The notes: generated by a model from the letters alone, not told the origin. A stretch of 6,166 nucleotides of DNA from an uncultured Porphyromonas sp. (GCA_900548415.1 URKO01000084.1:1-6166), one strand, 5' to 3'; shown: positions 1 through 6,153, counted from the first letter of the stretch. A program made the numbers and translations.

Positions 1-37
1 GTTAGAGATTAGAGGTTAGAGTCTAGTTTCTAGTTTC
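1..37. repeat. Tandem heptamer repeat, TAGAGNN / TAGTTTC units
   Basis: Five 7-base units follow one another from position 3: TAGAGAT, TAGAGGT, TAGAGTC, TAGTTTC, TAGTTTC. Bases 1-2 (GT) are consistent with the end of another unit outside the window, so the array may continue to the left. TAG recurs at exactly 3, 10, 17, 24 and 31, and the 9-base array starts in phase at 38. No coding potential is visible. Heptamer tandem repeats of this kind occur in intergenic regions of some Bacteroidota and cyanobacteria; no function is established that I can cite. Confidence 0.9.
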
Positions 38-82
38 TAGTAGCACTAGTGGCTCTAGTGGCACTAGTAGCACTAGTGGCTC
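38..82. repeat. Tandem 9-base repeat, TAGTRGCWC x5
   Basis: Five perfectly spaced 9-base units: TAGTAGCAC, TAGTGGCTC, TAGTGGCAC, TAGTAGCAC, TAGTGGCTC. Only two positions vary (A/G at position 5, A/T at position 8). Because each unit ends in C and the next begins TAG, the array is full of CTAG. It also contains the odd-centred palindrome CTAGTGGCACTAG at 55-67. It is continuous and in phase with heptamer arrays on both sides, so it looks like a period switch inside one repeat tract rather than a separate insertion. Confidence 0.9.
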
Positions 83-150
83 TAGCTAATAGCCAACAGC
101 TAACAGCTAACAGCTAACAGCTAACAGCCAATAGCCAATAGCCAACAGCT
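83..150. repeat. Tandem heptamer repeat, YAGCYAA x9 plus a partial unit
   Basis: Nine 7-base units run from 83 to 145: TAGCTAA, TAGCCAA, CAGCTAA four times, CAGCCAA, TAGCCAA twice, followed by the partial unit CAGCT at 146-150. The four identical CAGCTAA units in the middle, with variants outside, suggest recent expansion of the centre. On the minus strand this reads as repeated TTAGCTG or TTGGCTA. The right edge runs into the 3' end of the 74-residue gene, whose stop codon includes bases of the partial unit. No inverted repeat with a T-tract is present, so this is not an obvious intrinsic terminator although it lies directly downstream of the last gene. Confidence 0.92.
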
Positions 151-373
151 ACTCGTGGCGCAGTAGGTAGTGGTGGCCCTCGTCTTCGATGAGGCTCCAC
201 GTGCCTGAGTAGTAGAGCGTGTGCGGCGGTTCGTCGTGATGCCAGGGCGTTAGCTCGACGCCTCGCTCACGATCGTGGTAGGTGAGTAGTACGGAGTGGA
301 GCAGCTCGCCACGGTAACGTAGCTGTCGGAGGGCGATCCGCTCGCCTGCGTGGAGGATGATCTGTCGTGCCAT
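149..373 (-). CDS. Small His-rich hypothetical protein (74 aa)
   Basis: I do not recognise this protein. It starts with ATG and ends with TAG in the edge of the repeat array. It has no signal peptide, membrane segment or Cys, so it is probably cytoplasmic. It holds nine His (8, 26, 33, 45, 46, 51, 67, 68, 73) plus Trp44 and Trp59. The N-terminal half is Arg-rich (residues 1-37). The C-terminal half (about 52-73, LYYSGTWSL then HHYLLR) has the alternating pattern of a beta hairpin. The paired histidines could bind metal, but the spacing matches no motif I know. It follows the lipoprotein gene by 43 bases on the same strand, so it is probably the last gene of the operon. Support for it being real is its position, strand and plausible globular composition. 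Its short length and lack of family assignment keep confidence moderate. Confidence 0.6.
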   Translation of the reverse strand: MARQIILHAGERIALRQLRYRGELLHSVLLTYHDRERGVELTPWHHDEPPHTLYYSGTWSLIEDEGHHYLLRHE

Positions 374-391
374 CGGTCTGCTGCTGAGCTT

Positions 392-414
392 GCTACATAG
401 GGGCTATGCGTAGC
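392..414 (-). other. Small intercistronic hairpin
   Basis: CATAG (396-400) and CTATG (404-408) pair around a GGG/CCC loop. GCTA (392-395) and TAGC (411-414) extend the stem, with a two-base bulge at 409-410. In the transcript this stem begins two bases after the stop codon of the DUF4296 gene and ends 18 bases before the ATG of the next gene. No run of T follows on the minus strand, so it is not a canonical intrinsic terminator. It could protect or process the 3' end of the lipoprotein message. It may also be chance, since the stem is short. Confidence 0.4.
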
Positions 415-416
415 TC

Positions 417-1403
417 CTAGCGAGCGACGATGCGCAGTTCTTGTAGCCTGAAGTGTAGTGACTGCGTACTCAGATAGTCTGACGGCTGGCTGTAAATAGA
501 GATCGAGATGGTATCGCCCACGGAGAAGTGCGGAGCGGTGCGTACAGACTCTTTGCGTGGTCTGCTCACGGGGAGATCGCCGACAACACTACCCGTCGGG
601 TCACTCGACATGAGATCCGTCAAGCTACTTGAGATGCTATCCATATAGCTTGTAGGCTTTGGCTCCTCCGTAGGCTCTGACGCATTCTCTGGAGTAGCTG
701 ACCCTAGGGTTAGCGAGAAGACCCCTCCGATAGGCAGCTGCATTGACGCACTCTCCATAGCTAGGGGCGGAGGCGTGGCGTCGAGCTGCTTGGATATGGC
801 GATGTAGGGCATCTGGAACTCTTCGGGTAGCTGCGTACCGCTGACGAGTCCCTGTATCTCTATCTGATGAATGGTATCGGGGAGGTTGGGAATGTCTGCG
901 AGAGCCACCTTCCAGAGGTAGCTGTTCTGCTCCTTGCTGATGCGGATAGGATAGGTCGAGAGCGGAGTGACACGACACGAGAGCGAGTCGGGTAGTGGCG
1001 AGTAGAGGTTGCCCTCGTCACCGCTCATACCAATCTGAAAGAAGCCTGTCGTGCGTTCCAGTATTTCGACCTCTCGCTGTATGCTGGCGGAGGACTGGGC
1101 GATGATCTTCTGAAGCAGCTTTGCCTTCGAAGCTGAGAGGTAGTAGATGGTGCTGTCTAGATCCTCTTGAGATACGCCGTGCGACTTGAGTATGGAGGCG
1201 TAGATTGAGTCTTGCTGGTCGGAGCTTAGGTAGAGCGTCTGACCTACGCCACGAGCTGTGTATAGCTCCGTGAGTAGCTGCTCTAGCTTATCATTTGGTA
1301 TGCGTTGCCACGAGCGTCTTTTGCAGCCACTCCCGAGTAGGAGCAGCAGTACGCTTAGTAGCCCAAACTTGAGCACAGAGACCTTGACGCTGTAAGCCCG
1401 CAT
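417..1403 (-). CDS. DUF4296-domain lipoprotein
   Basis: This 328-residue protein begins with a lipoprotein signal peptide: basic N-terminus (Arg2, Lys7, Lys12), a leucine-rich core (residues 13-23) and LGSGC ending at Cys27, the expected lipidation site. Gly at -3 is looser than the classical lipobox but tolerable for Bacteroidota. The residues after Cys27 are KRRSW, not an acidic surface-export signal, which suggests a periplasm-facing anchor (inference). Residues about 33-117 match the helical DUF4296 pattern: IPNDKLEQLLTELY, then IYASILKSHGVSQEDLDSTIYYL. Residues 121-235 and 293-328 look beta-rich. Residues 236-292 form a Pro/Ser/Thr/Glu-rich linker that is probably disordered. DUF4296 proteins have no established function; in Bacteroidales they are often encoded next to lspA. 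Here the start lies 15 bases after the lspA stop, so the peptidase and one of its substrates are co-transcribed. The C-terminal part seems longer than in many DUF4296 proteins. Confidence 0.88.
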   Translation of the reverse strand: MRAYSVKVSVLKFGLLSVLLLLLGSGCKRRSWQRIPNDKLEQLLTELYTARGVGQTLYLSSDQQDSIYASILKSHGVSQEDLDSTIYYLSASKAKLLQKIIAQSSASIQREVEILERTTGFFQIGMSGDEGNLYSPLPDSLSCRVTPLSTYPIRISKEQNSYLWKVALADIPNLPDTIHQIEIQGLVSGTQLPEEFQMPYIAISKQLDATPPPLAMESASMQLPIGGVFSLTLGSATPENASEPTEEPKPTSYMDSISSSLTDLMSSDPTGSVVGDLPVSRPRKESVRTAPHFSVGDTISISIYSQPSDYLSTQSLHFRLQELRIVAR

Positions 1404-1418
1404 AACTTGTGAGGTTGC

Positions 1419-2099
1419 TTACTTAGCTCGCTGACTTGCGTGCCGGTGCTTGCCACGTAGGTAGATCCAGAGCCGATCCAGAGCCCGTGTCGTGGTACGT
1501 GGATAGCAGATGAGTAGTGCCAGCACGCCTACGGTGATGCAGCTGTCAGCGATGTTGAAGATAGGGCTGAAGAAGGTATACGCCGACCCGCCGCCTATCG
1601 GGAACCACTCAGGCAGCACTGTCGTGAAGAGGGGAAAGTAGAGCATATCGACCACATGCCCCTCAAACCACGGGGCGTACCCCACAGCTCCAGCGGTGGT
1701 CGGGACAAACTGCGCCACCTGTCCGATGGAGGAGGTGAAGAGTTGTCCGTAGAGGAGTGAGTCGATGAGATTGCCAATGCCTCCCGCCAGCACCAGCCCT
1801 ATGATGCAGCAGAAGCTCAGCGAGTAGTGGCGAGACTGCCGGACGAAGCGTGTGAGCCAAACGGCTAGTCCAGCCATGGCTATGATGCGGAAGGCGGTCA
1901 GGAGGAGCTTGCTGCCTAGCTCCACACCGTAAGCCATGCCACGGTTCTCTACAAAGTAGATGCGAAACCAGTCAAAGATATGATACTCCTGACCAACGTA
2001 CATGTGTGTCTTGATCCAGATCTTGACAACCTGATCTATGACAATGAGGAGCAGAATGAGCCCTGCGACAATCCAGTGGCGCTGGCTAGTACGAGTCAT
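1419..2099 (-). CDS. lspA: Lipoprotein signal peptidase (signal peptidase II)
   Basis: LspA is the inner-membrane aspartyl protease that removes the signal peptide from prolipoproteins after diacylglyceryl transfer to Cys. The protein has 226 residues and the family motifs in order: a first membrane helix (about 10-28) with DQVVK at 22-26; VENRGMAYG at 50-58; a helix at about 65-83; a helix with GGIGNLIDS at 106-114; GHVVDM at 147-152; and FNIADSCITVG at 181-191 leading into the last helix. The catalytic aspartates are expected to be Asp113 and Asp185, with Asn110 and Asn182 also conserved. Ser114 replaces the Arg usual after the first catalytic Asp. The protein is longer than E. coli LspA (164 residues), mainly through insertions at about 119-146 and 156-177, on the periplasmic side and typical of Bacteroidota. 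It starts 17 bases after the TraR/DksA stop and is followed closely by a lipoprotein gene. All key residues are intact, so it should be active. Confidence 0.96.
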   Translation of the reverse strand: MTRTSQRHWIVAGLILLLIVIDQVVKIWIKTHMYVGQEYHIFDWFRIYFVENRGMAYGVELGSKLLLTAFRIIAMAGLAVWLTRFVRQSRHYSLSFCCIIGLVLAGGIGNLIDSLLYGQLFTSSIGQVAQFVPTTAGAVGYAPWFEGHVVDMLYFPLFTTVLPEWFPIGGGSAYTFFSPIFNIADSCITVGVLALLICYPRTTTRALDRLWIYLRGKHRHASQRAK

Positions 2100-2116
2100 A
2101 AAGGAGACGACTGACT

Positions 2117-2497
2117 TTACTTAAGCTTGTCGCGATTGAGCTTGGCCTCGATGCTCTTGGTCGTATGAGGTACCGCACGGAGACGCTCCTTGGGTATGAG
2201 CTTGCCCGTGACAGAGCAGATGCCGTAGGTGCCGTTTTGGATACGTAGGAGAGCTGCCTCGAGCTTCTCGATGAAGTCCTGCAGACGCTGTGCCTGTGCA
2301 TCGTTTTCAAGACGAGCCTGCGTGATGGCACCCTCGTCTAGATCCTTGTAGGTGGGCGTCGTGTCGCTGATGTCGTTGGCATTCTCAGCACGGAGCATGT
2401 TGAGATCCTCACGAGCCTGAGCGATCTTCTTCTCGATGAGTATGCGAAACTCTTCGAGCTCCTCCGCATTGTATCGTTTCTTGCTGCTATCTTCCAT
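2117..2497 (-). CDS. TraR/DksA-family protein with degenerate zinc finger
   Basis: This 126-residue protein has the DksA/TraR layout: two long helices (about 10-38 and 57-88) forming a coiled coil, and a C-terminal finger-like module NGTYGICSVTGKLIPKERL at 88-106 followed by AVPHTTKSIEAK. DksA binds RNA polymerase through the secondary channel, placing acidic residues at the coiled-coil tip near the active site, and works with ppGpp. The tip here (about 39-56) is acidic, with Asp42, Asp45, Asp52, Asp54 and Glu55. Of the four zinc cysteines only Cys94 remains; the others are replaced (Thr97, and no CxxC after AVPHTT). From memory this is common in Bacteroidota homologues encoded beside ileS and lspA, so it is probably not decay. 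The module presumably folds without zinc. The ATG start lies 21 bases beyond a stable hairpin, with A-rich sequence but no Shine-Dalgarno. The family is clear, the regulatory role is inferred, and I give no symbol because it is not certain to be the functional DksA. Confidence 0.9.
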   Translation of the reverse strand: MEDSSKKRYNAEELEEFRILIEKKIAQAREDLNMLRAENANDISDTTPTYKDLDEGAITQARLENDAQAQRLQDFIEKLEAALLRIQNGTYGICSVTGKLIPKERLRAVPHTTKSIEAKLNRDKLK

Positions 2498-2518
2498 ACT
2501 ATCTGTGAATCTATTAGT

Positions 2519-2569
2519 GCGCTGTAGACGAAGTCTCTTTGATGATAAAGCCCTATCGTCTACAGACGC
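2519..2569 (-). other. Strong intercistronic hairpin between ileS and the TraR/DksA gene
   Basis: CTGTAGACGA (2522-2531) is the exact complement of TCGTCTACAG (2556-2565). Three more G-C pairs join 2519-2521 to 2567-2569 across one bulged base (2566), giving 13 base pairs around a 24-base loop. Inside the loop CTTT (2537-2540) can pair with AAAG (2547-2550). In the transcript it starts 13 bases after the ileS stop and ends 21 bases before the TraR/DksA ATG. No T-run follows, so it is not a classical terminator. Processing, partial termination or control of the downstream start are possible roles. This is the only gap over 50 bases between genes of the cluster. I see no TAnnTTTG box in it. Confidence 0.65.
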
Positions 2570-2582
2570 TGTGAATTGGTGT

Positions 2583-5500
2583 TTATACTTTGCTGATCTG
2601 TACCGCTATCAAGGTACCGTCTAGGTCGATCTCCTCGGCATCGCTGAGTACCTCGGAGTAATCGATCGTGTCGGCCTGCACTTGCGTCTGGACGTACTCC
2701 TGATGGGTGCGGAGAGCCTCTACAACTTCATCGGGAGCCATGACGAGTAGCTCGATATGATCGTTGACCTCGTAGCCAGACTGCTTGCGGAGGTTCTGTA
2801 TGCGGTTGACAAACTCACGCGCTGTACCCTCAGCGATCAGCTCGGGCGTGAGCGTGATGTCTAGAGCTACCGTATGACGACCCTCGTTGGCGACCGTCCA
2901 CCCCGGTATATCCTGAGCGATGATCTGTACATCCTGGAGGTCCACCACAATAGGCTGATCACCGACCGTCAGGGTCAGGTGTTCCGTCTGCTCTAGCTCA
3001 TTGATCTGCTCGGGTGTGAGTGCGTTGATCTGAGCTGCGAGTGCTTTCATATTCTTGCCCACCTTAGGCCCTAGAGCCTTGAAGTCTGGCTTGACCGTGC
3101 GTACCCAGATGGAGTCTGAGGGGTCAACGAAGCGAATGTCCTTCACATTGACCTCGCTGAGCAGGAGGTCGTGTACCTGCTCCATGTGTATCTTGTCGGC
3201 AGGGTCATTGACCGGTAGCATGATCGCGCTGAGTGGTTGACGCACCTTGATATTGACCTTGCGACGTAGTGAGAGGACTAGAGTCGAGTAGATCTGAGCC
3301 AGCTCCATGCTGCGTTCTAGGTCTAGGTCTATCTGCGCCTCGTCTGCCACGGGGTAGTCAGAGAGGTGTACTGATGCTGCGTCATCGTGCAGGTCACGGT
3401 AGAGCCTATCTGCGTAGAAGGGCGCAATGGGCGCCATCAGCTGAGCTACTACCGAGAGACACTGGTAGAGCGTCTGATAGGCGCTGAGCTTGTCGTCGGT
3501 CATAGAGCCCGCCCAGAAGCGCTTGCGCGAGAGACGCACATACCAGTTGCTCAGATGCTCTGTGACAAAGTTTTCGATAGCACGTCCTGCAGGTGTCGGG
3601 TCGTAGCTTGCGAGCTTGCCGTCCACCTCCTTGATGAGCGAGTTGAGACGCGAGAGGATCCAGCGATCGATCTCAGGACGATCCGCATAGGGGATCTGGG
3701 CAACGGAAGGATCGAAGCCATCCAAGTTGCCATAGAGTGCGAAGAACTGGTAGGTATTATAGAGCGTGCCGAAGTATTTGCGGCTCACCTCCTCGACGCC
3801 CTTCGGGTCGAAGCGGATGTTTTCCCACGGATTGGCATTGGTGATCATGTACCAGCGTAGCGGGTCTGAGCCGTACTGCTGGATGATACCAAAGGGATCG
3901 ACCGCATTGCCTAGTCGCTTGCTCATCTTGTTGCCATCCTTGTCGAGGACGAGCCCGTTGACGAGGACATTTCTAAAGGCTATGCTCCCCTGGGTCATCG
4001 TAGCGATAGCGTGGAGCGTAAAGAACCAACCACGTGTCTGGTCGACGCCCTCAGCGATGAAGTCGGCGGGGAAGACCTTGCCACTCTCGACCTCCTCACG
4101 ATGCTCGAAGGGGTAGTGCACCTGCGCAAAAGGCATAGCACCCGAGTCAAACCATACGTCGATCAGGTCGCTCTCACGACGCATCGGACGCTTGCCGTCC
4201 TGCGCCACGAGCGTGATCTCGTCAACATAGGGTCGGTGCAGATCGATCTTGTCATAGTTCTCCTCGCTGTAGTCGCCAGGGGTAAAGCCAGCGAGCGGAT
4301 TGGCCGACATGACGCCAGCCTGCACAGCGCGCTCGCACTCTTTGTATAGCTCTTCGACAGAACCGATGCAGAGCTCCTCGTCACCATCTTCGGTGCGCCA
4401 GATAGGTAGGGGAGTACCCCAGTAGCGGCTGCGGGAGAGATTCCAGTCCTGGAGGTTCTCCAGCCACTTGCCGAAGCGTCCTACACCGATCGCAGCGGGA
4501 TGCCAGTCGATCGTCTCATTGAGACGCATCATCTCCTCACGACAAGCGGTAGAGCGGATGAACCAGCTGTCTAGCGGGTAGTAGAGGATCGGCTTGTCGG
4601 TGCGCCAGCAGTGGGGATAGTTGTGCGTATGCTTCTCGACTCGGAAGACGCGGTTCTCATGCTTGAGCATGACGCAGATCTCTACGTCTAGCGTCTCCTT
4701 GTCAGGTGTGTCGTTGGGGTCGTAATCCTTCTTGACATAACGTCCTGCGTAGGTGTCGTAGAGTGGTACGTTTACCGACTCCTTGAGGAACTGATGATCG
4801 AGTGCCTCGATCTTGTAGAAGCGTCCCTTCAGGTCGACCATCGGGCGTTGCTGCCCCTTATTGTCGATCATCAGAAGAGGGGGAATGCCTGCCGCCTTAG
4901 CGACACGCTCATCGTCTGCACCGAAAGTCGGCGCAATGTGTACGATACCGGTACCATCCTCAGTGCTGACATAGTCACCGGGGATGACTCGGAAGGCACC
5001 CTCGCCAGGATTGACCCACGGGATGAGCTGCTCGTAGTGAATGCCCACGAGATCGCTACCCTTGCAGGTTGAGATGCGGTGCCAGGGAGCTTTCTTGTAG
5101 GTCTCCTTGTCCCACGTCTCAGGCAGTTCGCTCACCTCGCTCTCAGCGTCGAAGTAGCTGCCTAGAAGTGCCGTGGCAAGTACCACCGTGATCGGCATGT
5201 CGCTGTAGGGGTTGAACGTCTCCACAGCGCAGTACTCGATCGAGGGGCCCACACAGAGTGCCGTGTTCGACGGGAGCGTCCACGGTGTAGTGGTCCACGC
5301 TAGGAAGAAGCTTTCGCCACGTCCACGGAGAGACTCGGGAGCATCGATGATGCGAAACTGTGCGGTACAGACCGTATCCTTGACATCACGATAGCAGCCT
5401 GGCTGGTTCAGCTCGTGCGAGCTTAGTCCCGTGCCAGCCGCGGGGCTGTAGGGCTGTATGGATAGACCTTTGTATAGTAACCCCTTCTTGTATAGCTCCT

Positions 5501-5996
5501 TGAGGAGGTACCAAAGTGTCTCGATATACTTATTCTTGTAGGTTACGTAGGGGTGCTCCATATCGACCCAGTAACCCATCTGATTCGTCAGCGACTCCCA
5601 CTCGGCGGTGTACTTCATCACCTCCTTGCGACAAGTCTGGTTGTACTCAGCGACAGAGATCGTCTTACCGATCGCATCCTTGGTGATGCCGAGCTTCTTC
5701 TCGACCCCCAGCTCTACGGGCAGGCCGTGCGTATCCCAGCCCGCGCGACGATCCACACGGTAGCCGTGCATCGTCTTGTAGCGACAGATGATATCCTTGA
5801 TAGAGCGTGCTATGACGTGGTGAATGCCGGGCATACCATTGGCCGAGGGCGGACCCTCATAGAAGGTAAATAGCGGCGCATCCTCACGCTGATGTAGCGA
5901 GCGGTGGAAGAGCTGCTCCTTCTCCCACAGAGCGAGCATCTCCTGATTGATCTGTGCAAAGTCAGCAGACTGGTATTCCTTAAACGGTTTCTTCAT
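2583..5996 (-). CDS. ileS: Isoleucyl-tRNA synthetase, type 2 (eukaryote-like)
   Basis: IleS is the cytoplasmic class I enzyme that activates isoleucine with ATP, charges tRNA-Ile and edits Val-tRNA. From the ATG at 5996 it has 1137 residues. The signature reads PPSANGMPGIHH, so the HIGH position is GIHH at 57-60. GWDTHGLPVE follows at 86-95. The CP1 editing domain spans about 190-430, with WTTTPWTLPSN at 234-244 and GTGIVHIAPTFGADD at 348-362. The Rossmann fold resumes with RYWGTPLPIW (near 525), AEGVDQTRGWFF (near 657) and KMSKRLGN from 690. The anticodon-binding domain includes WYVRLSRKRFW near 818. The C-terminus lacks the four-Cys zinc module of E. coli IleS. That, the length and KMSKR rather than KMSKS place it with type 2 enzymes. 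A GTG at 6021-6023 would add nine residues, but it overlaps the promoter box and 'MKKPFKEYQ' is the usual style of Bacteroidota start. The domain series is complete, so the enzyme should be functional. Confidence 0.97.
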   Translation of the reverse strand: MKKPFKEYQSADFAQINQEMLALWEKEQLFHRSLHQREDAPLFTFYEGPPSANGMPGIHHVIARSIKDIICRYKTMHGYRVDRRAGWDTHGLPVELGVEKKLGITKDAIGKTISVAEYNQTCRKEVMKYTAEWESLTNQMGYWVDMEHPYVTYKNKYIETLWYLLKELYKKGLLYKGLSIQPYSPAAGTGLSSHELNQPGCYRDVKDTVCTAQFRIIDAPESLRGRGESFFLAWTTTPWTLPSNTALCVGPSIEYCAVETFNPYSDMPITVVLATALLGSYFDAESEVSELPETWDKETYKKAPWHRISTCKGSDLVGIHYEQLIPWVNPGEGAFRVIPGDYVSTEDGTGIVHIAPTFGADDERVAKAAGIPPLLMIDNKGQQRPMVDLKGRFYKIEALDHQFLKESVNVPLYDTYAGRYVKKDYDPNDTPDKETLDVEICVMLKHENRVFRVEKHTHNYPHCWRTDKPILYYPLDSWFIRSTACREEMMRLNETIDWHPAAIGVGRFGKWLENLQDWNLSRSRYWGTPLPIWRTEDGDEELCIGSVEELYKECERAVQAGVMSANPLAGFTPGDYSEENYDKIDLHRPYVDEITLVAQDGKRPMRRESDLIDVWFDSGAMPFAQVHYPFEHREEVESGKVFPADFIAEGVDQTRGWFFTLHAIATMTQGSIAFRNVLVNGLVLDKDGNKMSKRLGNAVDPFGIIQQYGSDPLRWYMITNANPWENIRFDPKGVEEVSRKYFGTLYNTYQFFALYGNLDGFDPSVAQIPYADRPEIDRWILSRLNSLIKEVDGKLASYDPTPAGRAIENFVTEHLSNWYVRLSRKRFWAGSMTDDKLSAYQTLYQCLSVVAQLMAPIAPFYADRLYRDLHDDAASVHLSDYPVADEAQIDLDLERSMELAQIYSTLVLSLRRKVNIKVRQPLSAIMLPVNDPADKIHMEQVHDLLLSEVNVKDIRFVDPSDSIWVRTVKPDFKALGPKVGKNMKALAAQINALTPEQINELEQTEHLTLTVGDQPIVVDLQDVQIIAQDIPGWTVANEGRHTVALDITLTPELIAEGTAREFVNRIQNLRKQSGYEVNDHIELLVMAPDEVVEALRTHQEYVQTQVQADTIDYSEVLSDAEEIDLDGTLIAVQISKV

Positions 5997-6022
5997 TGGA
6001 GCTTTCGTATGAGATATGCCCA

Positions 6023-6030
6023 CAAAGATA
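6023..6030 (-). promoter_or_regulatory. Bacteroidota -7 promoter box (TATCTTTG) for ileS
   Basis: The minus strand reads TATCTTTG, a perfect match to the TAnnTTTG -7 consensus of Bacteroidota sigma-70 promoters. Transcription would start near 6019-6020, leaving a leader of about 23 bases before the ATG at 5996. A TTTG at 6043-6046 (within TATTTG) lies upstream, but its spacing of 12 bases to the -7 box is shorter than the usual -33 placement, so the -33 element is weak or absent. The leader is too short for a T-box or riboswitch. The box includes the G of the in-frame GTG at 6021-6023, which would therefore precede or sit at the very end of the message and cannot be a useful start. Confidence 0.65.
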
Positions 6031-6153
6031 CTGAATCTTGTTCAAATACGCCCTAATCAGCTGACGCATCATAATCGCTCTGCCAGAAGCTATACACTAG
6101 CGACAAGTGAGGCATAGATGAGGTCACTATATATAATAATGTATCACCCCTGC
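6031..6153. other. Non-coding region upstream of ileS with an AT-rich tract
   Basis: No reading frame of note is present on either strand. Positions 6127-6144 form an AT-rich tract (CTATATATAATAATGTAT), the most AT-rich stretch of the window, which could serve as an upstream element or belong to a promoter of a gene beyond the right edge. A weak 5-base inverted repeat, AGTGA (6106-6110) with TCACT (6124-6128), lies beside it. I find no TAnnTTTG box here on either strand apart from the ileS box just downstream. Confidence 0.5.

Noticed and set aside
38..150. Possible CRISPR array
   Set aside because: Units are only 7 or 9 bases and directly adjacent, with no spacers and no cas genes.
1..150. 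Intrinsic terminator for the operon
   Set aside because: No GC-rich stem followed by a T-run on the minus strand; the small CTAG palindromes come from the repeat units themselves.
637..978. A 113-codon minus-strand frame inside the DUF4296 gene
   Set aside because: It is an out-of-frame shadow of the lipoprotein gene with His/Arg-rich low-complexity translation and no family resemblance.
1973..1980. A second perfect TATCTTTG box on the minus strand, inside lspA
   Set aside because: It falls within conserved coding sequence (codons for I-F-D near residues 41-43) with no gene start suitably placed downstream, so it is probably a chance match, although a weak internal promoter for the lipoprotein gene cannot be excluded.
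2204..2260. Loss of zinc-finger cysteines in the TraR/DksA gene as a sign of a pseudogene
   Set aside because: The frame is intact and the surrounding framework residues are preserved, and the same loss is, as far as I recall, common in Bacteroidota homologues.
3387..3860. A 157-codon open frame on the plus strand opposite ileS
   Set aside because: It is antisense to well-conserved ileS sequence, has no recognisable domain, and reflects codon bias of the real gene. The same applies to the other plus-strand frames across 2436-5873.
5997..6020. T-box or other tRNA-sensing leader before ileS
   Set aside because: The predicted leader is only about 23 bases and T-boxes are not expected in Bacteroidota.
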